Shown here piece after piece: positions 46,709 through 56,100 of a stretch of DNA of 64,000 bases. This DNA is from Eudorina sp. 2006-703-Eu-15. Lineage: Eukaryota; Chlorophyta; Chlorophyceae; Chlamydomonadales; Volvocaceae. Position 1 is the stretch's first letter; each line of letters opens with the position of its first letter. The notes beneath the pieces are model-generated. The model made no database searches. It saw nothing but the letters and a program-made list of their open reading frames with translations, and was not told the origin of the DNA. Both the position numbers and the translations under genes were made by a program. Where the stretch lies: NCBI GenBank assembly GCA_003117195.1, contig BDSI01000108.1, forward strand, positions 256,614 through 320,613, written 5' to 3'.

Positions 46709-49232
46709 GCAGCAGTACTCACCTCCGTCATCACAGCCGCAGCAGTCAACCGCCCATCAGTACCAACAGCACCCTTATCAGCAGCAGCAGCAGCAGCAAC
46801 AGCTCCACGGCCGGCCTGTTCTATCCGGTGACGATGGCGCCGGGCCGGTTCCCAGAGCCTCGTCCGGACAGGTCCCTCTGCCGACGGGGCCATCCGCCGG
46901 GCCGCCAACCTCCAACGGGACGCTGCACGTCACTGCCTCAGCCGGGCTGCAGTACGCGCCGCAACCGCCGATCCAGCTGAAGCCCGCGGTGGACGTCACG
47001 GCAACGCCGGTGTCGTTCGTACAACTCGTGCAGCAGCCGGGGGGAATCCAGGTCGATCAGTCCGGAGCCCTACGCGTACCGACGGCGGCGGTGGACACCG
47101 CAGCCGCAGCAGCACCTGGGGTCCCGCCCATGCAGGCGGCGGCGGCGGCGGCGCCGTCACAGCATACCCCCGTGGCGCCGTACGTGCAGCAGATGCCGCC
47201 TTCGGCTGCTGTGACGACGGACCCGCAGCTGCTGCCGCCGCACATGGTCCGGGAGGCGCAGCCGGCCCCACAAGAACTGTACGACGCGCCGGTGTACCAG
47301 CCGCCGGTGGGAATGCACGGCGGAGGCGGGGGCATGCTGCGTGAGGACCCGGCGGGAGGACATCGGCAGTCAGGCGGGTACCTGCCGGAGGCGCACTCGC
47401 TGCGCGGCGCGGATGACGGTCGGATGTACGGCAGTATGCAAGCCATGGAGCCTCAGGGCCCGCCGCAGCATCAGCCGCTGCAGCACCACCAGCCGATGGC
47501 GCCACCGCCACCTGTGTCCCAGGACAGCGGCTACCCCTATCCAGACAATCCGCTAGGACGCTACCCCGGGGCCGCCGCGGGAGGAGCAGACCGGCACGGC
47601 AGTCGGGGCGACCTGATACCTGACGTGCCGGACAGCGGCAAGGCACCGGACGCCTACATGGCCTCGCCCGGCCCGCGGAGGGGCGGCATGGAGCATTACG
47701 GACCACGAGGCGACGTCGTCGGGCTGGGTGAGCCGCCGCATCGGGTGTCGGCGGCCGATGGCGGCCGGGGTGCGGTCATGGCGCCGCCGCGCCAGGGCAG
47801 CGCCACGGCGGTCCCCGACCGGCCGGCGTTGCCGCTCGCGGAGGTCCTGAAGCGCGGCAGGGATTTTGTGGAGGCAGTCAAGGCGACCCGGCGCGTGGGG
47901 GACCTGATGGCGGACATGCTGCCACGTCTGCTCGACAAGTGCCAGAACGAAATCCATGAGCTGTCGCGGTCGCTTGAATCGGCCGCTACGGACGCCGCCC
48001 AGGCGCGCGGTGCCGCGGACGCCGCCGCCGCGGCGGTGGCCAAGGCGGAGGCCGACAGCGCGGAGGCGGCCGTGCGGGATGACCAAATCGAGGATCTGTC
48101 CAAACTGAGCCCGCCGCACGTTGCGTTCATTGTGGAGCGCTGCATTCGGGCGGTGTGGCCGCTGGACACCGCCGAGCACGAGCTCTACCGCACGGTCGCG
48201 GGCGTGCTGTTGCTGGAGGAGGGCGGCAAGGTGGTGCCGGTCAACAACGAGGAGGTGGAGCTGCTGCCGAACCAGATGGTGGGTGCAACGCTGTGCAACG
48301 TCCAGGTGGTGCAGGATAAGGTGGGGGAGGTGAAGGCCGCGGGCGGCGGCAGCACGATGATGATGCTGCGACAGGTGCCCGAGTACTTTGAGGTGCGCGA
48401 GCACACACACAGACAGGATAACAGGAGCCTGCAGTGGCTGGTGAGGCTGCGAGTGGAGAAGCTGCCGTCGTTCAGGGGCCTGCGGCGTCTGATGCGCGCC
48501 GCGGTTGATGCGCTGCTGCCGGCGCCGGCGCAGCCGAGCGGTGGCAAGCGCGACCAGCCTCAGCGGCAGGGCTCGGGGCGCACAACCGCACCGACAACGA
48601 CAACGACGACACGGGGTCGGACGGGCAGCGGCCACAGTGGCGGCCGCGCGGACGCGGGCGAGGGTGGCGGTGGCGGGAGTTCCAGTGGGGGAGGCGGCGG
48701 AGGCGGCAGCAACAGCAACAGCAAGCCCAGCGTGGAGCTGCAGTTCCTGGGCCGTGAGCCCGAGGGCGAGCAGGATCGCTCGGTGTTGCGACATGTAGCA
48801 CTCCACCTCCTCAGCTGCCGCGTCAAGGATGTCGGGGTCTTCAACGACACACTGGAAGGCGCGGCGGAGTCGCTGCCGACCAACCTGGCGCACTTGTACG
48901 GCAAGTCGCGGCTGCAGGACTTCAAGCAGTTGCTCAAGTCGCACCCGTTCTTCTGGGTCTCCCCCAAGTCGGCGTACGGGTCGGACGGGCTGACGAGTAC
49001 GCTGCAGGACTGCGTGGCGCTGCACACGAACACGCTCCTGCAGTTCCAGTACCGCGCCAGACTGGTCCTGGAGCAGGAGCAGCAGCAGCAGCAGGCGAAG
49101 AGGAGGAAGGGCAGCTCGGGGGCCGCGAGCGCGGTCGTCAGGGGCAGCGGGGATGCCGCCGACAGCAGCGGCGCGCTGGAGCAATGGTGGTTGGACCTGC
49201 GCCGCAAGCGGCCCAAACTGAACGTGGACTGA
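45726..49232 (+). CDS. Gln/Pro/Gly-rich protein of unknown function, 1,168 residues, single coding exon
   Basis: I do not recognise this gene. One uninterrupted frame runs from the first ATG (45726) to TGA at 49232; the frame is open further back to a TGA near 45685. Residues 1-700 are low-complexity and rich in Gln, Pro, Ala and His, with a pure CAG-coded Gln run at about 46663-46707. From about residue 705 composition becomes ordinary. A likely alpha-helical/coiled region (LAEVLKRGRDFVEAVKATRR to about 48090) is followed by a mixed alpha/beta stretch (PPHVAFIVERCIRAVWPLDT; LQWLVRLRVEKLPSFRGLRR). After a second Gly/Ser/Thr-rich linker (48520-48725) comes a compact segment with LYGKSRLQDFKQLLKSHPFF and WVSPKSAYG, loosely reminiscent of a LOTUS/OST-HTH winged helix. 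The C-terminus is basic (QAKRRKG, RRKRPKLNVD), which could be nuclear targeting. Absence of introns is unusual here and could mean an upstream non-coding exon was missed. Function unknown; a regulatory or RNA/chromatin-associated scaffold is possible. Confidence 0.8.
46663..46707 (+). repeat. CAG trinucleotide tract encoding poly-Gln
   Basis: About fifteen consecutive CAG codons in the orphan gene, followed by CGG and more CAG. A second shorter run lies at about 46780-46800. Almost exclusive CAG use makes it a slippage-prone microsatellite. Confidence 0.9.
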
Positions 49233-50378
49233 CCCGAGCGGGAGCAGATGCGACTGCGGCAGCTGCTGACGCCAGCAGCGGGGATGGGCCCGAAGTCTTG
49301 GCGGGCAAAGGGAATCTAGGCTCAGAGGCAAGTGTGGACGTTCCGTGGCAGGTCTTGTGCGCCATGATACGTGAGTACGGCCGCATGGCCATTGTGCCGC
49401 GTCCGGGGTGCAGCTTTTGCTGGGACCCAAGTCGCTCGCCTGCACGGGGCGAGCACTGCGATTGGCCGCTCATTGTTTGATGCTGAAACAGCAACATCGT
49501 TGGATTAGCAGTTGCTTGAAGCCGCAAGGCTTGGCTTCTTCATAATGGGCAGGTTGGTCCTTTCTGTCACGGGTGGTTCGAGCCTGTTTGCAAGCACCGC
49601 ATAGGCTGGTACATCGCGGCGTAGGACGCACACGTGGGCCGCAGGTTGTCGGCGGGAGCGTGTGTTGTTTGCGTTAGCGATCAGAGGCGCGTTGGGTGGC
49701 ACGCTGGCTCTCGGTATCGCGTCTACGATGTGCCCAGCAGAGGTGAGAAGTTGTGGAACGCGCGGCTTGGTACGGACAATCTGAGGGCCTGGGAAGTTCA
49801 GCCGAGAAGATCCAGGCAGTCATACCGTCGTGTTGACATGTGCGCGTATGCTGTTGAGTTAATACAGGGAAGAGGGACACTTCACAGCACGTAATGGAGA
49901 ACCGGGAACTCCGGGAACTCCACGGTGGGGGCCGGGTAACACTCCGGTGCAATGTTAGCAAGTTACACTGGTGTACCGGGCTTTGTTATAGGTCTTGAAC
50001 CGCAGGAAATCGGGCCCAAGCAGGCGTTGCAAGCATGCTATGTGACTTGAGGTGATGAGCTCTGTCGTTGTAGTTGTGTAAATTCTTTTTTGCCGTCGTC
50101 GACGATAATATTTCTTGCCAATGGCTACGTATATGTGTAAGGTATCGGCTCCCAAAACCCTCATCCGTGTTGTACACTTGACGACATGACACACGGAAGG
50201 TATGTACATCCTGCAGACCTCTACTGGTACTTAATCTGTGTTACAACTAGGATTAGGTGCTGGCCGACGGCAAACTGAGGACTTCTGGTCACATATTAGT
50301 GCCTTTCTAGACCTCGTGTTTTGAAGGCGGCAATTAGCATTGTCAAGTTGAAAGTTATTTCTTGTGACCTTTCAACAG
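49233..50378. other. Orphan gene 3' UTR and PEX13 promoter/leader
   Basis: No additional gene is supported in these 1.15 kb. TGTAA motifs lie at 50077-50081 and 50136-50140, after which base composition becomes more AT-rich. The remaining 240 bp should hold the PEX13 promoter and 5' UTR. Confidence 0.55.
50077..50140 (+). terminator. Candidate poly(A) signals TGTAA (two) for the orphan Gln-rich gene
   Basis: TGTAA occurs at 50077-50081 and again at 50136-50140, about 850-900 nt past the stop at 49232. This spacing is normal for a volvocine 3' UTR. Confidence 0.5.
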
Positions 50379-51583
50379 ATGAGCGGTAAGTGTGCTGACA
50401 TAGGATGCGGTTTGCTTCGTCATGAACAAATTTGGGCTTGGTCCCGTGAGCTTATATCGAGGTCATCTTACAACCATGTGACATCGTAGGTGCGACTCCG
50501 CCACCTAAACCGTGGGAGGCTGCGAAATCTGCGGCAACGACAACGCAGGGCGCTGGTCCAAAGCCTTGGGAGCAGCCACTGGTCACGCAGGCAGCCTCGG
50601 ATTCAAGCGCGATTGTTCCACGAACCCAACCCGCACGGCCCTGGGAGCGAGAAGGCGAGACGTCAAACTCTTTGGCGACCACCAGCTCGTTTGCGCCGGG
50701 CTACAATTCCTCCCTGTACGCGCGTCCTGGAGGGTACAGTGGAGCCTTGGGACTTGGCTCAAGCATGTACGGTTCAAGCATGTATGGCAGCAGTTACCGT
50801 CCGGGCATGGGTGCCGGGAGCATGTACGGGAGTGGCTATGGCACCTATGGCAGCGGCATGTACGGTTCGACGGGCAGCATGTACGGCGGAGGATATGGCT
50901 CTTACGGAGGAATGTACGGCGGAGGGGGCATGTATGGCGGAGGGGGGATGTATGGCGCTGGCGGCATGTATGGCGCTGGCGGCATGTATGGCGGGATGGG
51001 TGGCGGCATGCTTGGGCCTGGGGGCATGCCTATGCCCGGCGGACCCATCGACCCCAACAACCCGCCGCCGCATCCGCCGACGGCATGGCAGTCGTTCATG
51101 CACCTGGTCAACGGCGTGATGCACTTCTTCGGTCGGCTGTCGTTCCTTGTGGACGAGAACACGCACGCGGTGCACTTCTTCATCTCGGCGTTGCTCCAGC
51201 TTCTGGATCGCGCGGGGTCGCTGTACGCCGAGATCGCGCGCTTCGTGTTGCGGCTTCTGTTCCGCAAGCGGGCGTCCCTGATCGCGGCCAAGAAGGCTGC
51301 GGCGGCTGCCGCCGGCGGGGGCCCGGCGGTCGCGGCCGCGGGCGCTAATGGCCCGGCTGGCACGATGCGCCCTGGGGGCCCAGTGGGTGGTCCAGCTGGG
51401 GCGGAGCCGTTCAGCAGTTTGGCGCCGACTTTTGGCGCGGCGCAGGTGCCGGGGACGGTGAGCACCGTGGGGGCCTACCTGGGTGGGCCCCAGGTCTTCG
51501 GGTCGGGCGCCGGCGTGCCGATGGGCGCGGCGGGCATGCCTGGTATGGGAGGCCCGCAGTGGGACTCGTTGTGGAGCAGATAG
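50379..51583 (+). CDS. PEX13: Peroxin 13, peroxisomal matrix-import docking protein, 2 exons
   Basis: PEX13 is a peroxisomal membrane protein of the docking/import pore that receives cargo-loaded PEX5. Exon 1 is only 7 nt (50379-50385), followed by a consensus GTAAGT donor and a 104-nt intron. Exon 2 is 50490-51583. The join restores MSGATPPPKPWE, the classic PEX13 N-terminus, and PKPWE/RPWE recurs twice in the next 60 residues. Total 366 residues. Next comes a Tyr-Gly-rich domain with ten MYG repeats (50760-51010), then a Gly/Pro hinge. The conserved membrane-associated region follows: WQSFMHLVNGVMHFFGRLSF, VDENTHAVHFFISALLQLLD and EIARFVLRLLFRKR, as in plant PEX13. The C-terminus is Ala/Gly/Pro-rich and lacks the SH3 domain of yeast and animal PEX13, as in land plants. 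Without the 7-nt exon no suitable in-frame Met precedes PPPKPWE, which decides the start. Confidence 0.94.
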
Positions 51584-52149
51584 CCTTAGTCAGACAAGGG
51601 ATGGGAGAGGGTTTGGGGTGGTAAAAGAGCTGTGGAGGTACTGATTGACCATTGACGCTGTTGGTGGACAGGAGCCCTGTGCACAGCTGACAAGGGAGGC
51701 AGTTCTTGCCACCACTGTGTGGAAGCCGTGGGCTGTGGACGGCCTGTTGATGGGAAATGGGGTGCGCTCCAACGCTTTGCATGTCACCTGACATGACGGT
51801 GGTTCGGGGGGATCTGCAGTAGGGCTTCCCTGGTGAGCACCACGCGCGTCCGTCCGTTGGCTCCAGGGTTTGTAGGAGTAGCAGTTCCAGTGGGCGTCAG
51901 ACCAGCTTCAGGCCAGTAAAAGGCGAGGTCACCGTACGTCGGATAGGCGATGGAAGGGATGCATGCGGACCGCCATCGGTGACCTGCAATTTGATTTAAT
52001 GACATGATTTGGCCGCAGTGAAAGGAGCCGCGTCCGTTCGATTGCGAGGTGTGCATACATGCGGACGTGCGCCGTCTGCCTAACCTCCGTTGCATTCAAT
52101 GGGTGTAGACGGCGGCACATGCTACTTTGTGGTACCCGAAACGATACCC

Positions 52150-52215
52150 GATGCTCTCGCGCTCAGACCCAACGATATGTCGCGTGCGCATCCACGAGCA
52201 AGCTGCCACCGTATA
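52150..52215. repeat. Direct repeat, left copy
   Basis: The 33 bp at 52150-52182 recur exactly at 52897-52929. Similarity continues rightward (GTGCGCA..GAGCAAGCTGCC) and leftward (GAAACGA). The two copies are about 747 bp apart in the same orientation. Confidence 0.85.
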
Positions 52216-52604
52216 ACAACTGAACCACCGACGCCTGACGCGGAATAATGCAGCCTGGAAGCCTCCGCCGTGCTCTTGACGCAGACAATTTCTTTTGCTA
52301 CCGTGGCACGAGTGTTGGTCCCTGGCCCCTCGCTCGATAGGGGCCGTTTCCAGATTACTCACGAATAACGTCTCTTCAGCAGCACATATTATTAAGGACT
52401 GCGCACCCATCCACCACCACGCGCGGGAGCGGCGGGGCGTCGCGCAGCCATACCAGCCTTAGACACCAAACACCTTAAGAACGCCGGCATCGCCTCTCCT
52501 GGACACTGCACCTGACCCACCCGCCTAGTCAACCGACTGCGAGGGCGCGGTGATTTGAAATACTTTCGAGAAAATCATGGTGACAATCACCCACATTAAG
52601 GATG

Positions 52605-52609
52605 TTACA
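52605..52609 (-). terminator. Candidate poly(A) signal TGTAA for MED15
   Basis: TTACA on plus, 522 nt past the MED15 stop on the minus strand. It belongs to the dispersed repeat (GATGTTACAG precedes the core here and at copy A), so the repeat may have supplied the signal. Confidence 0.4.
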
Positions 52610-52611
52610 GC

Positions 52612-52700
52612 GGACCCCGCGGGTCATCGGTGACAGCCAACGGCGACAGCCGAGGCTTCCTCACCATACACTGCCTAAACGAACTAGCGTCCCCATGGCG
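52612..52700. repeat. Dispersed repeat, copy C
   Basis: The core at 52612-52638 matches copy A (23916-23942) and copy B (32014-32040). Similarity to copy A extends on both sides (GATGTTACAG before, CTTCCTCACCAT.CACTGC after). Copy C has an 11-bp partial duplication of GACAGCC absent from copy A. Confidence 0.75.
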
Positions 52701-52896
52701 CTCCGGACAAGCTCCACAAGTGCACCGAAACACTCCCCGGGCCCACACTACTATTCGAGAGTCATGATGACAATTACCCATATGCATCTCGACCGCTTGG
52801 ACTCTGTGCATGCGGCCAACTTGTGCAAATGCGTTCACGTTGTTTTGCAGCACGCCTTGGCGTCCTCCTCCCCCCATACACACCTTCGAAACGAAA

Positions 52897-52990
52897 GATG
52901 CTCTCGCGCTCAGACCCAACGATATGTCGTTCATTCATTCATTCATGTCGTGTGCGCAGCAATGAGCAAGCTGCCGACCACATGACAACA
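52897..52990. repeat. Direct repeat, right copy, with TTCA expansion
   Basis: An exact 33-bp match to 52150-52182 is followed by a (TTCA)n insertion at 52930-52947. Homology to the left copy then resumes (GTGCGCAGCAATGAGCAAGC). Confidence 0.85.
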
Positions 52991-53130
52991 CCACCTGCTC
53001 AACTACCGACCTTTGCACGGAACCAATCCGGTGCACCGCCGCCTAGTCAAGCCCAGCGCGCGACACACGCCCGGTAGGTCACTCTGCAACAAGTGAACAG
53101 GGGCGCCACAGCCTTCACCTCCCCCTCCCA

Positions 53131-56100
53131 TCACGCCGCCACCGCTTGCGGCGCAACCGCATGCTGTCCTGCCGTCGTGTCCCCAGGCCGCCCCGCCTCG
53201 CAGACCTTGGTCACGGCGTCGTGCCACGCCTTGGCCACGGACTGGATGGACAGGTGTAGGGGGCCGTGGCCGGACTGCAACGCGGTCTGCGGGCGGCAGG
53301 GAAGGGTCCCGCGGGGTGGGCGTGGAGGTGCCGTGTGAGCAGCAGGCGCTGGGCTACCGGCCCCGGCGCCGCAAGAGAGGGATGATGGGGTGCCGCAAGG
53401 CAAACCCCTAGGTCCATCATAAGAGACGCGACAGCCTGTTGCGGGCGGACACGGCATGATGGTCGAGTGGCGGGCCACAGGTTGCCCCAGATGGCACGTG
53501 GCGGGATTTGGGCGCGAGTGCAGCGCAAACTGCGGCCCGGGTGCATCGCCGTAGCGCCGAATGCGGGTCAGCCTGAATTAGCACTGGCCGTCATGGCTTT
53601 GGCCCGTACAAGGTCAGATCAGAACAGGTCAGGTCACGTCTGGAGAGCCTTGTTGCAACACACGCGCCGCCCACCTGGAAATGAAGACGCGCCGCACGCC
53701 CGTACGGATGCGTGTACGACGCGTCGGAGGATGAGAACGTGGGCACAGGGGACGCCTCGGGGTAATCCATGGGGACGCAAACCCGCAGCCGCTTCCATTG
53801 GGCAACGCCCGTGCCACCGCCAGGCGCGTTACCCGCGGCTCCTGCGACCGCTGCGCTCCGGCCCTCATCTGCGGAACACGCCATGGGTCAACGAAGGCGC
53901 AGGTGGACACCAGCAGCGAGTCGTTCGGCCACCCGACCCGCCTGGCTGCGGCAATAATGACGGCGACAGTCAGGGGTCTCAGCCCGAGTACCCAACCCAT
54001 TCAGCCCCAACCCTATCAACCCCCATTCGCCGCCCCATGGCATCTGGACACTCACAGACAGCCGCACTGGACGAGTAGGCGGAGAGGCGATGCTGAGACG
54101 GGCAGGCCGGCACGGCTGCTGTGTGAGGGGTCGGGAGGCGACGCCACCCAAGGGAGCGCGTCGTTCGCTCCCTGTTACCCCCTTTTTGTCAATAACGAAC
54201 GACCTTCTTAACCCCGCTCACGCCACCCCACACCCGCCCATCTGTGCTGACTCCCGCCCTCTTACCGGCGGTACCGACAGCGGCGTCGCACTCCAGCAGC
54301 CAGGCGTCAATGTCGAGTCCGCTGACGGGTGCCGCATCCTCCTCGTCCACCAGCCGCAGCACCACTTCATCGCCCAGCTCCCGCTGCGCCTTCTGGCAGG
54401 CCGCCTCCACCGCCTCCCGCCGCCGCTTCAGCTCCGGGGATGCGGCCGCGCGGTCTGCTCCGCCGCCGATGGCGTCCGTCCCATCGGCAGCCTGCACAAC
54501 ACACACCGGGTCTTGCGTCTTGATTTTCTTACCGTATACGCACCAGGTCAGTAGGGGGCCCGTGTAGGGCACGACACGACACGCGGCATCGGTGCTTGGG
54601 TGACGGCGAACACCCGGCAGCTCTGTAGGCAACCCTCGGGCACTGAAACGGCACGTGATTGTGTAGCACCCATGTCAGGGTCAGCGGAAGCGCCCCGGGC
54701 GATCGCACGAGATCTGGACGCCGTGCGCGTTCCTGACACGCACGCAGCAACTGAGCGGATGACCCTCGCTATCCTACCCTAGCCTGCCCTAACCTACCTT
54801 ACCCTACCCTACCCTAGCCAACCCTACCCTACCTTACCCTACCCTACCTTACCCTACCCGAAACACGGTCAACACATGTGTCCTGCCGTGTCACACTCAC
54901 CAGCCCACGTCCCCGCGGCCTCCGCCGACTGGTGAAGGAGCCGCCGCTGGCGCCCTCCGCCGCCGGCCCCAAGCCGAGCGATGCCATGCTGCCGCCCGGT
55001 GGAGTCCTTGATGCCGCTCGGGTCGCCGTACCGTCCGGCGCGCCCGCCTCCGCCCCAGCCGCGCCGCTGTCGCCGTACGAAAAGCCCGCAACACGGCACA
55101 CGGACACCGTACGCGCCCGTGGCGGGCCCATCGCCGCCGCGGCTGCAGCGTCTGCGGCTGCCGCGGCGGTCAGCTGCGCGCACGCGGACGCCGGCAGCGA
55201 CGGCATCAACGAGTCGCAGTCGAAGTTGAGCACATCGGCGGCGCCGCGTGAGGAGTGCACTCGCATGGTGGCGTGCGGCAGCGGCTGCGCCAGCAGGCCC
55301 AGCAGCCGCGTCACCTGGTCCACGGTCGGCGAGAAGGACTGGGGGCGGGCCATGCGGCGCGGGTCGCGCGGGGCAAAAAGAGAGAATGGGTGGGCGATTG
55401 AGTGAGAGGGCACGGGCTCTGCGGTCGCGGTCGCGGATGCATACAAGGCAAGGCGGGTGGGAGGTGGAGGTGGCTGAACAGGAAGGACGCAGCTGTGATC
55501 GGACGGGTGCACGGGCGCCAGGGGCATGCGGGCAGCACTCGAGGCCGCCACTGGGATGCTTCGCATGATTGCGGCTGGCGTGCCGGCTGGGGTGCCGGCA
55601 TCTCTCATCTCTGCGGCAATGACCGGCTTCCCGACATGTGGCAATCCCACGTCAGAAGAGACGCCCGGTGGGACCGTACGGCCTGTCTCCCGAGCATGTT
55701 CCCCCGCCCACCGACGAGTGCGCGCAGCTTGTTTAGATCGATTTACCATTCCCTATCAACCCGGCCATTGACGCCTCTCCTTACATCGCCTGTCCGCTCC
55801 TTCCCCTTGTCCCCGTCCAGGTGTGATCGTCCGTGCGCCGCGCCCGGCTCCCCCGGGCCTCTGCCCTGACCGGGTCGCTGCATTGGGGCTCGGATGCCCG
55901 GCACCGCCGCCACCCCCCGGCCCTTGGCGGCGTTGTGCGCGGCTGCCGCCGTCACAATCGCGGCTGCCGCCGCCCTGCTCGCGCTGGTCGACATGCCCGC
56001 TGGCACAGCCTGTAAGCCGGCCGGCGGCGGCGGGGACGGCGCCCCGCCAGCCGTCGTCCCGCCACCCTCCACCTTGAGTGGAATCGTGCCGAAATGCTGT

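Larger units (their letters stand above)
51584..53130. other. Convergent spacer between PEX13 and MED15, with dispersed repeats
   Basis: No gene is supported in these 1.5 kb, which should hold the two 3' UTRs. I see no plus-strand TGTAA for PEX13. The region contains a 33-bp perfect direct repeat with longer diverged flanks (52150-52182 and 52897-52929), copy C of the dispersed repeat (52612-52638) between them, and a TTCA microsatellite (52930-52947). Confidence 0.6.

Noticed and set aside
47553..49445. 630-codon minus-strand open frame opposite the orphan gene
   Set aside because: It is a shadow frame. The plus-strand frame is nearly twice as long and has ordinary codon use in its C-terminal half; the minus product is His/Arg/Leu-rich without domain features.
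54773..54860. Chromosome end or true telomere
   Set aside because: Coding exons of the same gene lie on both sides, and the unit is not TTTTAGGG.
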